Shown here in pieces: positions 8,565 to 19,446 of a DNA stretch of 64,000 nucleotides. Location of the stretch: assembly GCF_900249755.1 (NCBI RefSeq), contig NZ_LT976853.1:1439153-1503152 (forward strand). Direction: 5' to 3'. Both the position numbers and the translations under genes were made by a program. Under the pieces are notes generated by a model. That model had not been told where the DNA came from. It was given only the letters and a program-made list of their open reading frames with translations, and made no database searches. This DNA is from Cupriavidus taiwanensis. Lineage in GTDB: Bacteria; Pseudomonadota; Gammaproteobacteria; Burkholderiales; Burkholderiaceae. Within the stretch, counting starts at the first letter, position 1. The number at the start of each line of letters is the position of its first letter.

Positions 8565-8588
8565 AAACGCCCGCATGTGCGGGCGTTT
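8565..8588. terminator. Bidirectional terminator between tetR and phaZ
   Basis: AAACGCCCGCA (8565-8575) pairs with TGCGGGCGTTT (8578-8588), a tight hairpin between two convergent genes, with A- and T-rich flanks on the two sides. Confidence 0.8.
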
Positions 8589-8591
8589 GTC

Positions 8592-9860
8592 TTACTTGGC
8601 GGCCGCGGCCACCGGAACCTGGTGGTACTTGCGGATAAAGTCGCGCAGCTGCGGGTAGATGTCTTCGCGCCAGCGCCGGCCCGAGAAGATCCCGTAGTGA
8701 CCGCAACGCTCCGCGTTCAGGTGCTGCTTGCGGTGTTTCGGGATGCCGGCGCACAGGTCGTGCGCGGCGGCGGTCTGGCCCGCGCCGGAGATATCGTCCA
8801 GCTCCCCCTCGATCGTCATCAGCGCGGTGCCCTTGATGTCCTGCGGGCGCACCGGCTTGCCGTCGATGTCCCAGGTGCCGTTGGCCAGGCGGAATTCCTG
8901 GAACACCTCGCGGATGGTGTCCAAGTAGTACTCGGCGGCCATGTCGAGCACCGCGTTGTATTCATCGTAGAAGCGCACGTGGGCCTCGGCGTCGTCGGCA
9001 TCGCCCTCGACCAGGCTCAGGTAGTAGTCATAGTGCGAGGACAGGTGCCGGTCCGGATTCATCGCGACAAAGCCGGCATGCTGCAGGAAGCCCGGGTAGA
9101 CGCGGCGGCCGTGGCCGGGGTAGTTGGCCGGCACGGTATAGATGACGTTGTTCTCGAACCACTCGTAGGACTTGTTGGTCGCCAGCGAGTTGACCGCGGT
9201 CGGGCTTTTGCGGGCGTCGATCGGGCCGCCCATCATGGTCATGGTGCGCGGCGTCTTCTCGCCGGCGGACGCCATCAGCGAAATGGCGGCGAGTACCGGC
9301 ACCGTCGGCTGGCACACCGAGATCACATGCAGGTTCTCGGCGCCGATATGGCGGATGAATTCCTGGATGTAGTAGATGTAGTCAGACAGGTGGAACGGGC
9401 CATCCTCGACCGGCACCATGCGCGCGTCGATCCAGTCGGTGACGTAGACCTTGTGGTCCTGCAGCAGCGTGCGCACCGTGTCGCGCAGCAGCGTGGCATG
9501 GTGGCCCGACAGCGGGGCGGCGACCAGCACCACGGGCTCGTCCTTGAGCAGCTTGATGGTCTCGGGGTCGTCGGCATAGCGCTTGAAGCGCAGCAGCTTG
9601 CAGAAGGGCTTTTCCAGCACGGTCTGCTCGACGATGGGGATGTCGCGGCCGTTGGAGCGCACCGACTTGATGTCGAACGCCGGTTTTTCGTATTCCTTGC
9701 CGAGCCGGTACAGCAGTTCGTAGCCGGCGGCCAGGCGGGGTGCGCCAGGTACCAGCGACATCGGGCTGAGGGGGTTGGTGAAGGTCTTGGCGGTCGCCTG
9801 GGCCCACGCGGTCAGCGGGTGCAGGATCGAGCGCTGGAACTCATGCAGTTGATAGAGCAT
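8592..9860 (-). CDS. phaZ: Intracellular poly(3-hydroxybutyrate) depolymerase
   Basis: A 422-residue enzyme that hydrolyses native PHB granules in the cytoplasm. The N-terminus MLYQLHEFQRSILHPLTAWA and the active-site region ISVCQPTVPV with Cys183 match what I remember of C. necator PhaZa1 almost residue for residue. This class uses Cys-Asp-His instead of a serine lipase box and has no signal peptide. The frame opens at 9926, but the ATG at 9860 aligns with the known N-terminus. It is transcribed alone and ends against the terminator shared with tetR. Its presence indicates a PHB-storing organism. Confidence 0.96.
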   Translation of the reverse strand: MLYQLHEFQRSILHPLTAWAQATAKTFTNPLSPMSLVPGAPRLAAGYELLYRLGKEYEKPAFDIKSVRSNGRDIPIVEQTVLEKPFCKLLRFKRYADDPETIKLLKDEPVVLVAAPLSGHHATLLRDTVRTLLQDHKVYVTDWIDARMVPVEDGPFHLSDYIYYIQEFIRHIGAENLHVISVCQPTVPVLAAISLMASAGEKTPRTMTMMGGPIDARKSPTAVNSLATNKSYEWFENNVIYTVPANYPGHGRRVYPGFLQHAGFVAMNPDRHLSSHYDYYLSLVEGDADDAEAHVRFYDEYNAVLDMAAEYYLDTIREVFQEFRLANGTWDIDGKPVRPQDIKGTALMTIEGELDDISGAGQTAAAHDLCAGIPKHRKQHLNAERCGHYGIFSGRRWREDIYPQLRDFIRKYHQVPVAAAAK

Positions 9861-10080
9861 GCCGTTTCTGCCTGGTCTTACTGAGGATGCGTACCACCAA
9901 GTAACAATGTACTGACAATACACCATGGATCGTGTGGCGCCGATTATGCCTGAATCGAACGACCGTGCTAACGATCTTGCTTTGCAGCATATACCTTAAA
10001 GTACTTCCGTATGCGGGGAACACAATAAGGCATAGGCCTGATTTTCCCGGTGACAACGTCCTACAACAGTGCAAACAAAT
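9861..10080 (-). promoter_or_regulatory. AT-rich upstream region of phaZ
   Basis: This gene-free stretch (308 bases to the tyrB stop, including the terminator) is visibly richer in A and T than its surroundings. On the minus strand a -10-like CATAAT lies at 9948-9943 with a weak TTAGCA at 9971-9966, giving a plausible phaZ promoter and a leader of about 75 bases. A second AT-rich block at about 9985-10030 is unexplained. No ORF here looks coding. Confidence 0.4.
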
Positions 10081-10109
10081 GCAAAAAGCGGCCGAAGCCG
10101 CTTTTTTGC
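10081..10109 (-). terminator. Intrinsic terminator downstream of tyrB
   Basis: GCAAAAAGCGGC pairs with GCCGCTTTTTTGC around a CGAA tetraloop. The A-run on the plus strand is the U-run of the minus-strand tyrB transcript; the hairpin is symmetrical enough to work in both directions. Confidence 0.85.
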
Positions 10110-10168
10110 TATTGCGTTGTGATGCGTACGCCAGTTGCCGGCCGTTGCGGCGCGGCAACCGTCGCGCG

Positions 10169-11365
10169 TTACATCACGGCCGCGATCGCGTCGACCACTG
10201 CATCGATGTTGCGGCTGTTCAGCGCGGCCACGCAGATGCGGCCGGTGCCGACGGCGTAGATGCCGTGCTCGTTGCGCAGGCGGTCGACCTGGGCCGAAGT
10301 CAGGCCCGAGTACGAGAACATGCCGCGCTGCGCCTTGACGAAGGAGAAGTCGCCCGGCACGCCCTTGGCGGCCAGCTTGTCGACCAGCGCGTGGCGCATC
10401 AGCTTGATACGGTCGCGCATTTCAGCCAGTTCTTCTTCCCACATGGCGCGCAGTTCCGGGCTGTTCAGCACGGTCGCGACCACGGTGCCGCCGTGGGTCG
10501 GCGGGTTGGAATAGTTGGTGCGGATCACGCGCTTGACCTGCGACATCACGCGCTGCGCTTCTTCCTTGCTGGTGGTGACGATCGACAGCGCGCCGACGCG
10601 CTCGCCGTACAGCGAGAAGCTCTTCGAGAACGAGCTCGACACGAAGAACGGCAGGCCCGAGTCGGCGAACAGGCGCACCGCGGCGCCGTCGGCGTCGATG
10701 CCGTCGGCAAAGCCCTGGTAGGCCATGTCCAGGAACGGGATCAGGTTGCGTTCCTTGACCAGCTGCACCACTTGCTGCCACTGCTCGGGCGACAGGTCGA
10801 CGCCGGTCGGGTTGTGGCAGCAGGCGTGCAGCACCACGATGGTGTTGGCCGGGAACGACTTCAGCGACTCCACCATGCCGGCGAAGTTCAGGCCGTGGCT
10901 GGGGGCGTCGTAGTAGGCGTAGTTGACCACCGGGAAGCCGGCGGATTCGAACAGGGCGCGGTGGTTTTCCCAGCTCGGGTCGCTGATGGCGACCTTGGCG
11001 TCCGGGTACAGGCGCTTGAGGAAGTCGGCGCCGATCTTCAGCGCGCCGGTGCCGCCGAGTGCCTGGGCCGTCACCACGCGGCCTTCCTTGAGCAGCGGAG
11101 ATTCCTTGCCGAACAGCAGCGTCTGCACCGCCTGGTCATAGGCAGCGATGCCCTCGATCGGCAGGTAGCCGCGCGGGGTGGCGGTGGTCAGACGGGCTTT
11201 TTCTGCCTCCTGGACGGCGCGCAGCAGCGGGATTTTCCCTTCGTCGGTGAAGTACACGCCGACGCCCAGGTTGACCTTGGTCGGGCGGGTATCGGCATTG
11301 AAGGCTTCGTTGAGGCCCAGGATCGGGTCGCGCGGGGCCATCTCGACGGCAGAAAACAAACTCAT
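10169..11365 (-). CDS. tyrB: Aromatic-amino-acid / aspartate aminotransferase
   Basis: A 398-residue class I PLP-dependent aminotransferase. The start MSLFSAVEMAPRDPILGLNE, the substrate/PLP motif HACCHNPTGVD, the PLP lysine in SSSFSKSFSLYGERVG, and RVIRTNYSNPPTHGG are those of the TyrB/AspC subfamily. It transfers the amino group of tyrosine, phenylalanine or aspartate to 2-oxoglutarate. TyrB and AspC are hard to separate by eye; TyrB is the usual call for this betaproteobacterial form. Monocistronic, divergent from uvrB. Confidence 0.92.
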   Translation of the reverse strand: MSLFSAVEMAPRDPILGLNEAFNADTRPTKVNLGVGVYFTDEGKIPLLRAVQEAEKARLTTATPRGYLPIEGIAAYDQAVQTLLFGKESPLLKEGRVVTAQALGGTGALKIGADFLKRLYPDAKVAISDPSWENHRALFESAGFPVVNYAYYDAPSHGLNFAGMVESLKSFPANTIVVLHACCHNPTGVDLSPEQWQQVVQLVKERNLIPFLDMAYQGFADGIDADGAAVRLFADSGLPFFVSSSFSKSFSLYGERVGALSIVTTSKEEAQRVMSQVKRVIRTNYSNPPTHGGTVVATVLNSPELRAMWEEELAEMRDRIKLMRHALVDKLAAKGVPGDFSFVKAQRGMFSYSGLTSAQVDRLRNEHGIYAVGTGRICVAALNSRNIDAVVDAIAAVM

Positions 11366-11537
11366 TTGGAATCTCGTGGTCGGCTATGTGAAAAACGGAA
11401 GGCGTAGAATGCTCCGTACTGCGCTGGAGGCTGGCAGGCCCGGCCGCGCTCTTCTTGGCTTGAAGCGGGGGCTGACAACCCCAAGATTCTAGCGTAATCC
11501 GCCCGTTTTCCTCAGGTATTTCCCTAGTCCCGCCCCT

Positions 11538-13622
<2,085 letters not shown>

Positions 13623-13710
13623 TACGCCGCAACGGCGCGCGCGCTTCGCCTATAGTGAAATCCTTGGCGGCGACAGGCCAGGGGCGACAGACGAATGCGA
13701 AGGAGGCACG

Positions 13711-13932
13711 ATGGAACGCCAGTTTGAATACGGCGGCTACGCGGTGGTGGTGACCGCGGTCCCGAATGCCGCCGGCGGCTTTGCCGCGCAGATGCGCATT
13801 GCCGACGCCTTCGGCGAACCGACCGGCCCGAGCTTCGAGGCCATCGCCGGCGACGCGCCCACCCCGGAAGCGGCCATCGCGCTGGCGGAGGCCGGCGCCA
13901 TGCGCGCGATCGACGCGGGCGAGGTCAGCTAG
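13711..13932 (+). CDS. Small hypothetical protein, 73 residues
   Basis: Encodes MERQFEYGGYAVVVTAVPNA, then a predicted beta-rich middle and an acidic Ala-rich helix ending AGEVS. A strong AGGAGG lies seven bases before the ATG and a -10-like TATAGT at 13651-13656, both signs of a real gene. Net charge is acidic and it has no membrane segment or cysteine. A second small gene follows 39 bases downstream and may be co-transcribed. I do not recognise the family. Confidence 0.72.
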   Translation: MERQFEYGGYAVVVTAVPNAAGGFAAQMRIADAFGEPTGPSFEAIAGDAPTPEAAIALAEAGAMRAIDAGEVS

Positions 13933-13971
13933 CGTGCCAGCGGGCGCCCCCATTTACCGTGGAGAACCACA

Positions 13972-14214
13972 ATGACCGACATCGGCGAATGGAAGAAGAA
14001 GGTCTATGAAACCCACGAAGTGCAAGTGCAGGTCAGGCAGCGTTCGCAGAACGAATGGTCGTACACCGTGCGCGTCTGCCGTCCCGGCACCAATATCCGG
14101 GCCGCCGGCACGCTGACCGATTCCTCGCGCATCACCGACCACTACAAGTCGGCCGAGGCCGCGCAGGTAGCCGGCTTTGCGCACGGCGAGCGGCTCGCCA
14201 GGCAGCTCGCCTAG
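13972..14214 (+). CDS. Small hypothetical protein, 80 residues
   Basis: Encodes MTDIGEWKKKVYETHEVQVQ, a beta-strand-like core with alternating charged and hydrophobic residues (WSYTVRVCRPG) and a C-terminal helix ending ERLARQLA. GGAGA lies a few bases before the ATG. It contains one cysteine and no membrane segment. Both it and the preceding small gene end in an Ala/Glu-rich helix after a short beta region, so they might be distant relatives or partners, but that is speculation. Function unknown. Confidence 0.7.
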   Translation: MTDIGEWKKKVYETHEVQVQVRQRSQNEWSYTVRVCRPGTNIRAAGTLTDSSRITDHYKSAEAAQVAGFAHGERLARQLA

Positions 14215-14301
14215 CGCCGCGAGCCACGGCCAGATGGCGCGGCGGGAACGGCCGGCAGGTAGAATCGCGCCTGCCATGCCACCTAGCCAAGCCTTGATCC
14301 G

Positions 14302-14790
14302 ATGAAGCCATACGCCATCCTGATGTGTTGCATGGGGAATATCTGCCGTTCCCCCACGGCGGAGGCCGTGCTGCGCGCCAAGCTGGACAGCGCCGGGCTG
14401 GCGCCGCTGGTCGAGCTGGATTCGGCGGGCACGCACGAATACCATCTCGGCCGCGCCCCCGATCCCCGCACCCAGCGCCATGCGCTGCAGCGCGGCTATG
14501 ACCTGTCGGCGCTGCGCGCGCGCAAGGTGGGCGTGCCGGACTTCGACCGCTTCGACCTGATCCTGGCGATGGACCGCGAGAACCTTGCCGGCCTGCTGCG
14601 GCTGCGCCCCGATGCCGGCGACAAGGTGCGGCTGCTGATGAGCTTCGCCACCCGCCACGACGCCGACGAGGTGCCCGACCCGTATTACGGCGAAGGCGAT
14701 GGCTTCGAGCGCGTGCTCGACTACATCGAAGATGCCTGCGACGGCCTGGTCGCCGAACTGCGCCAGCGCCTGCAGCCTCCGGCCGGCTGA
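14302..14790 (+). CDS. Low-molecular-weight protein-tyrosine phosphatase
   Basis: A 162-residue enzyme with the phosphate loop C10-MGNIC-R16-S near the N-terminus and the general acid Asp126 in DPYYG, both required for catalysis and both intact. LMW-PTPs remove phosphate from tyrosine residues; in bacteria they often oppose BY-kinases in polysaccharide export, but no such kinase or polysaccharide gene is nearby. A -10-like TAGAAT lies at 14260-14265. The Gcr-family membrane protein gene follows 82 bases later. Confidence 0.92.
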   Translation: MKPYAILMCCMGNICRSPTAEAVLRAKLDSAGLAPLVELDSAGTHEYHLGRAPDPRTQRHALQRGYDLSALRARKVGVPDFDRFDLILAMDRENLAGLLRLRPDAGDKVRLLMSFATRHDADEVPDPYYGEGDGFERVLDYIEDACDGLVAELRQRLQPPAG

Positions 14791-14872
14791 GCCGGTCCGC
14801 CGCACAGTCTTTCCCGGCCCCGCCGCGGCGTGCTGCGCCCGCGGCCGGCGGCCCGATCCCCGACGAGAATCC

Positions 14873-16969
14873 ATGCTTCGCAAACTGTTCCGCAAATGGC
14901 GCGAGTCGCGCAATGCCAGCCTGCAGCTCGACGCCATCCTGGCCGCGGCCGACCCGGACGCGCCGCTGGCCGAGCGCAACGGCTGGCTGATCGAGCTGGC
15001 GTTCTGGATCCGGCGCGACGGCGGCCTCGGCGCCGATGCCGACAGCCAGGACGACGGCGCGCCGCGCCGCCATCCGGAACTCGTGCGGCTGCGCTACCTG
15101 CTGCAGGTGCTGGAGCGGCATCCGGACTGGGCCGTGCGATTTGCGCAGACGGTGCGCAGCCTGGTGCGCGAGAACGACCCCACCGGCCTGTTCTGCGATA
15201 CCGGCGTGGCCCAGCATCCGGGCTTTTTCAGCGAGATGGTCAGCCGGCTGCAGGGCCGCTTCCTGCCGCCGCCGCCGAACCGCAGCGACATGGCCGCGCT
15301 GTTCGCGCTGCTGTTCGTTGGCGACGACGACGCCGACTGGGTCGAAGCCATCGACGATGCGCTGATGGCGCGGCTGGCGCGCGTGCTGGACAGCGGCAAT
15401 GCCGAGGGCGCGGGCGCCGGCATGGCGCGCTATCGCGAGGCGCTGGGCCAGACCCTGGCCACCAGCATCGCGGTGCTGGTCAGCCAGGTGCGCGCCACCG
15501 GGCTGAGCCAGGCGATCCGCTCGCGGCTGGCGGGGCGGGTCGAGGACACGCCGTTCTTCCGCCTGGACGAGGCCATCCAGGCGCTGCGCGAGGATGGGCT
15601 GGGCCGCGATGACAGCAGCTTCGGCCACCGCCTGAACTACTTCCGCGGACTGCTCGACGGCTGCCACGCCGCCGCCCGCCACGTGTACGAAGACCTGGAC
15701 GAGAACGGCGTGTCGGTCGAGGTGGTATTCCAGATCGAGCGCATGAAGGTGCAGCTCAGCCGCATCGAGCTGCTGCTGGCGGCGTGGGTCGAGCCCGGCC
15801 GACCAGGCATGCCGGCGCACCTGGTGGCCGAGCTGATCCGCTCGACCCAGGCCCGGCGCAGCATCGCGCACCTGGCCGGGACCTCGTTCGCGCAGCTGGC
15901 GCGCAAGGTGGTCGAACGCTCGGCCGAGACCGGCGAGCACTACATCACGCGCGACCGCCGCGAATACGCCGAGCTGGTGCGCGCCGCGGCGGGCGGGGGC
16001 CTGGTCTCGGTGGCCACGGTGTACCTGAAGTTCCTGATCTACGGGCTGCACCTGGACAAGTTCAGCGAAGGCGTGCTGGCCTCGCTCAACTACGCCGGCA
16101 GCTTCCTGGCGATCCATTTCGCGCACTTCACGCTGGCGACCAAGCAGCCGGCCATGACCGGGCCCGCGCTGGCGCACCGGCTCGATGGCGCCGGGCGGCC
16201 GGAAGGGCGCGAGATCTTCGTCGACGACACCATCGCCATGATCCGCTCCAACGCGGCGGCCATCGTCGGCAACCTGGCGGTGGTGTTCCCGGTGGCGCTG
16301 GGCGTGCAGGGGCTGGCGCACCGGCTGCTGGGGACCAACCTGATCACGCCGGCCAAGGCGATCGCCACCATCGAGTCATATTCGATTCTGGGCCCGACGC
16401 CGCTGTATGCCGCCTTCACCGGCGTGCTGCTGTGGCTGTCGAGCCTGTTCGCGGGCTGGGCCGACAACTGGTTCGCGCTGCACCGCGTGCACGATGTGAT
16501 GGCGTATCACCGGCGCCTGCAGTACGTGCTGGGCGCGCACGGCGCCACGCGCGTGGCGGACTTCTGGAAGCGCAACCTGTCGGGCATCGTCGCCAATGTG
16601 TCGCTGGGCCTGCTGCTCGGCCTGGGGCCGGAGATCCTGAGCTTTTTCGGCCCGCATATGGAAGTGCGCCATGTGACGCTGTCGACCGGCTCGGTCGGTG
16701 CGGCGCTCGGCGTGCTCGGGTGGGATGCGCTGCGCATGCCGGCGCTGTGGCTGGCGGTGGCGGGGATCGCGCTGATGGGCATGCTGAATGTCGCGGTCAG
16801 CTTCGCGCTCGCGTTCAATATGGCGCTGCGGTCACGCAATTTGCGGCGCGTCGATCGCGCGGAACTGAGCGCGGCCGTGCGGCGGCGCATCCTGAAACAG
16901 CCGCTGTCGCTGCTGGTGCCGCCGCGCGTGGCGCCCGCGCAGGCGGCTGCAGGCGGGCGCCAGGCTTGA
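14873..16969 (+). CDS. Gcr-family (so-called site-specific recombinase) membrane protein
   Basis: A 698-residue protein of the family named after gonococcal Gcr (COG4389). The first half (to about residue 370) is helical and soluble. The second half has several hydrophobic segments (LVSVATVYLKFLIYGL, IVGNLAVVFPVALGVQGL, PLYAAFTGVLLWLSSLFAGW, IVANVSLGLLLGLGPEIL, LWLAVAGIALMGMLNVAVSF) and looks like a polytopic membrane domain. No serine- or tyrosine-recombinase motif is visible, so the recombinase name is probably wrong. The start MLRKLFRKWRESRNASLQLD is chosen because upstream residues are low-complexity. Probably follows the phosphatase gene in one transcript. Confidence 0.82.
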   Translation: MLRKLFRKWRESRNASLQLDAILAAADPDAPLAERNGWLIELAFWIRRDGGLGADADSQDDGAPRRHPELVRLRYLLQVLERHPDWAVRFAQTVRSLVRENDPTGLFCDTGVAQHPGFFSEMVSRLQGRFLPPPPNRSDMAALFALLFVGDDDADWVEAIDDALMARLARVLDSGNAEGAGAGMARYREALGQTLATSIAVLVSQVRATGLSQAIRSRLAGRVEDTPFFRLDEAIQALREDGLGRDDSSFGHRLNYFRGLLDGCHAAARHVYEDLDENGVSVEVVFQIERMKVQLSRIELLLAAWVEPGRPGMPAHLVAELIRSTQARRSIAHLAGTSFAQLARKVVERSAETGEHYITRDRREYAELVRAAAGGGLVSVATVYLKFLIYGLHLDKFSEGVLASLNYAGSFLAIHFAHFTLATKQPAMTGPALAHRLDGAGRPEGREIFVDDTIAMIRSNAAAIVGNLAVVFPVALGVQGLAHRLLGTNLITPAKAIATIESYSILGPTPLYAAFTGVLLWLSSLFAGWADNWFALHRVHDVMAYHRRLQYVLGAHGATRVADFWKRNLSGIVANVSLGLLLGLGPEILSFFGPHMEVRHVTLSTGSVGAALGVLGWDALRMPALWLAVAGIALMGMLNVAVSFALAFNMALRSRNLRRVDRAELSAAVRRRILKQPLSLLVPPRVAPAQAAAGGRQA

Positions 16970-17018
16970 ATGCGGGGGTGGCGTGGAGGTGCTGTGGGAG
17001 TGGTGCGGTGCGGCAGGG

Positions 17019-17072
17019 GTAGTTGACTGAATTAGTCGGGTACCTTTATACTTGACGGAAACGATCAAGTAT
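17019..17072 (+). promoter_or_regulatory. iscR promoter with two type-1 IscR boxes
   Basis: A promoter TTGACT (17023-17028), 18-base spacer, TATACT (17047-17052) is covered by two 25-base sites. Box A at 17019-17043 carries GACTGAATTAGTC and fits the E. coli type-1 IscR consensus at about 23 of 25 positions by my count. Box B at 17048-17072, with arms ATACTTGA and TCAAGTAT, fits at about 22. E. coli iscR also has two such sites, so [2Fe-2S]-IscR autorepression is expected. Confidence 0.85.
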
Positions 17073-17110
17073 TAGCTTCACCCCCACGCTTCACCCCAGA
17101 GCCCTGCACC

Positions 17111-17665
17111 ATGAGACTGACCACCAAAGGCCGCTTCGCGGTCACTGCGATGATCGACCTGGCGATGCGCCAGGACCAGGGACCGGTCACGCTCGCCGGC
17201 ATCAGCCAGCGGCAGAAGATCTCGCTGTCGTACCTGGAGCAGCTGTTCGGCAAGCTGCGCCGGCACGAGATCGTCGAAAGCGTGCGCGGCCCGGGCGGCG
17301 GCTACAGTCTGGCGCGCAAGGCCGAGGACGTCACCGTGGCGGACATCATCATCGCCGTGGACGAGCCCCTGGATGCCACCCAGTGCGGCGGCAAGGGCAA
17401 TTGTAACGGAGATGACGGCTCCGGGCGCTGCATGACCCACGAGCTGTGGGCCACGCTGAACCAGAAGATGGTCGAGTACCTCGACTCCGTTTCCCTCAAG
17501 AACCTGGTGGACCAGCAGCGCGAGCGCCAGCCCGCCGTGCTGCACGACATGCGCGAAGACGCCGCGCAGCCGGTCGCCGCCGCCGCGCGCGGCAAGGCCG
17601 ACAAGCAGGAAAAACCGGTCCGGGCCAGAATGGTGAATTCAGTTTTCAGCCTGGCGCAATCCTGA
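17111..17665 (+). CDS. iscR: Fe-S cluster assembly transcriptional regulator IscR
   Basis: A 184-residue Rrf2-family repressor. The winged helix starts [20 protein letters not shown]. The [2Fe-2S] ligands are Cys92, Cys98 and Cys107, with His110 in CMTH likely the fourth. The last cysteine is three residues later than in E. coli (Cys104), because of a short insertion in the loop NGDDGSGRC. The C-terminal tail after about residue 150 is also longer. First gene of the isc operon, and the two type-1 boxes upstream predict autoregulation by the cluster-loaded form. Confidence 0.95.
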   Translation: MRLTTKGRFAVTAMIDLAMRQDQGPVTLAGISQRQKISLSYLEQLFGKLRRHEIVESVRGPGGGYSLARKAEDVTVADIIIAVDEPLDATQCGGKGNCNGDDGSGRCMTHELWATLNQKMVEYLDSVSLKNLVDQQRERQPAVLHDMREDAAQPVAAAARGKADKQEKPVRARMVNSVFSLAQS

Positions 17666-17723
17666 GCGCGCGGGCAAGACAGCAACACAGCGATCAGCGG
17701 TCCCTTACAAGGCAGTCATAACG

Positions 17724-18941
17724 ATGAGCACCCCACATTTCCCCATCTACATGGATTACTCGGCCACCACGCCGGTGGACCCGCGCGTGGCGGACAAGAT
17801 GATTCCGTACCTGCGCGAGCAGTTCGGCAATCCCGCGTCGCGCAGCCATGCGTACGGCTGGGAAGCGGAGCGCGCGGTGGAAGAGGCGCGCGAGCAGGTG
17901 GCCGCACTGGTCGGCGCCGACCCGCGCGAGATCGTGTGGACCTCGGGGGCAACCGAATCGGACAACCTGGCGATCAAGGGCGCCGCGAACTTCTATTCGG
18001 GCAAGGGCAAGCACATCATCACCGTGAAGACCGAGCACAAGGCCGTGCTCGACACCACGCGCGAGCTGGAGCGCCAGGGCTTTGAAGTGACCTACCTGGA
18101 CGTGAAGGACAACGGCCTGCTCGACATGGAAGTGTTCCGGCAGGCGCTGCGCCCGGACACCATCCTGGTGTCGGTGATGCTGGTCAACAACGAGATCGGC
18201 GTGATCCAGGACGTCGAGCAGATCGGCGAGATCTGCCGCGAGAAGGGCATCATCTTCCATTGCGACGCCGCGCAGGCGACCGGCAAGGTGGCGATCGACC
18301 TGGGCAAGCTGAAGTGCGACCTGATGTCGTTCTCGGCCCACAAGACCTACGGCCCCAAGGGCGTCGGCGCGCTGTACGTGCGCCGCAAGCCGCGCGTGCG
18401 CATCGAGGCGCAGATGCACGGCGGCGGCCATGAGCGCGGCATGCGCTCGGGCACGCTGGCCACGCACCAGATCGTCGGCATGGGCGAAGCCTTCCGCATC
18501 GCCCGCGAAGAAATGGCGACGGAGAACGAACGCATCCGCATGCTGCGCGACCGCCTGTGGAACGGCCTGTCGGACATGGAAGAGGTCTACCTGAACGGTG
18601 ACCTGGACCACCGCGTGCCGCACAACCTGAACGTCAGCTTCAACTTCGTCGAAGGCGAGTCGCTGATCATGGCGATCAAGGACGTGGCGGTGTCGTCGGG
18701 CTCGGCCTGCACCTCGGCCTCGCTGGAGCCGTCGTATGTGCTGCGCGCGCTGGGCCGCAACGACGAACTGGCGCACAGCTCGATCCGCTTCACGGTGGGC
18801 CGCTTCACCACCGTGCAGGAGATCGACTACACCGTCGAGCTGCTCAAGAGCAAGATCGGCAAGCTGCGCGACCTGTCGCCGCTGTGGGAAATGTTCAAGG
18901 ACGGCGTCGATTTGAATTCGATCCAGTGGGCCGCGCACTGA
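17724..18941 (+). CDS. iscS: Cysteine desulfurase IscS
   Basis: A 405-residue PLP enzyme that takes sulfur from cysteine for Fe-S clusters and tRNA thiolation. PLP Lys207 in [12 protein letters not shown], the active-site Cys329 in [14 protein letters not shown], and a C-terminal region ending LNSIQWAAH are those of the group I (IscS) class. It lies 58 bases after iscR and 66 before iscU. The start [20 protein letters not shown] aligns with the family. Confidence 0.97.
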   Translation: MSTPHFPIYMDYSATTPVDPRVADKMIPYLREQFGNPASRSHAYGWEAERAVEEAREQVAALVGADPREIVWTSGATESDNLAIKGAANFYSGKGKHIITVKTEHKAVLDTTRELERQGFEVTYLDVKDNGLLDMEVFRQALRPDTILVSVMLVNNEIGVIQDVEQIGEICREKGIIFHCDAAQATGKVAIDLGKLKCDLMSFSAHKTYGPKGVGALYVRRKPRVRIEAQMHGGGHERGMRSGTLATHQIVGMGEAFRIAREEMATENERIRMLRDRLWNGLSDMEEVYLNGDLDHRVPHNLNVSFNFVEGESLIMAIKDVAVSSGSACTSASLEPSYVLRALGRNDELAHSSIRFTVGRFTTVQEIDYTVELLKSKIGKLRDLSPLWEMFKDGVDLNSIQWAAH

Positions 18942-19007
18942 GCGCCCGCCGCAGATCATCAGAACAAGAAGCAATACCCCCGCAAAGATAAGCAAGAGGT
19001 AAGCAAA

Positions 19008-19406
19008 ATGTCATACAGCACGAAGGTTCTCGACCACTATGAAAATCCCCGCAATGTCGGTTCGTTCGACAAGAACGACGACGCGGTCGGCACCGGCATG
19101 GTCGGCGCCCCGGCTTGCGGCGACGTGATGAAGCTGCAGATCAAGGTCAACGAGGCTGGCGTGATCGAAGACGCCAAGTTCAAGACCTATGGCTGCGGCT
19201 CGGCCATCGCTTCGTCGTCGCTGGTGACCGAGTGGGTCAAGGGCAAGACCGTGGACCAGGCGCTGGAGATCAAGAACACCCAGATCGCCGAAGAACTGGC
19301 GCTGCCGCCGGTGAAGATCCACTGCTCGATCCTGGCCGAAGACGCGATCAAGGCCGCCGTCGAAGACTACAAGAAGAAGCACGGCGCCGAGCAGCAGGCC
19401 GCCTGA
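19008..19406 (+). CDS. iscU: Fe-S cluster scaffold IscU
   Basis: A 132-residue scaffold on which [2Fe-2S] clusters form. Ligands Cys37, Asp39, Cys63 and Cys106 are all present, and the HscA recognition motif LPPVK is at 99-103, just before Cys106. AAGAGGTAAGC precedes the ATG. Partner of IscS upstream and of HscB/HscA downstream. Confidence 0.97.
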   Translation: MSYSTKVLDHYENPRNVGSFDKNDDAVGTGMVGAPACGDVMKLQIKVNEAGVIEDAKFKTYGCGSAIASSSLVTEWVKGKTVDQALEIKNTQIAEELALPPVKIHCSILAEDAIKAAVEDYKKKHGAEQQAA

Positions 19407-19446
19407 TCCTGCGCACTGACCACGGCATCGACGAAGGAACGCAACG

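Noticed and set aside
11366..11537. SOS (LexA) box upstream of uvrB
   Set aside because: I looked for CTGT-N8-ACAG and the looser CTG-N10-CAG; the only CTG/CAG pairs have the wrong spacing.
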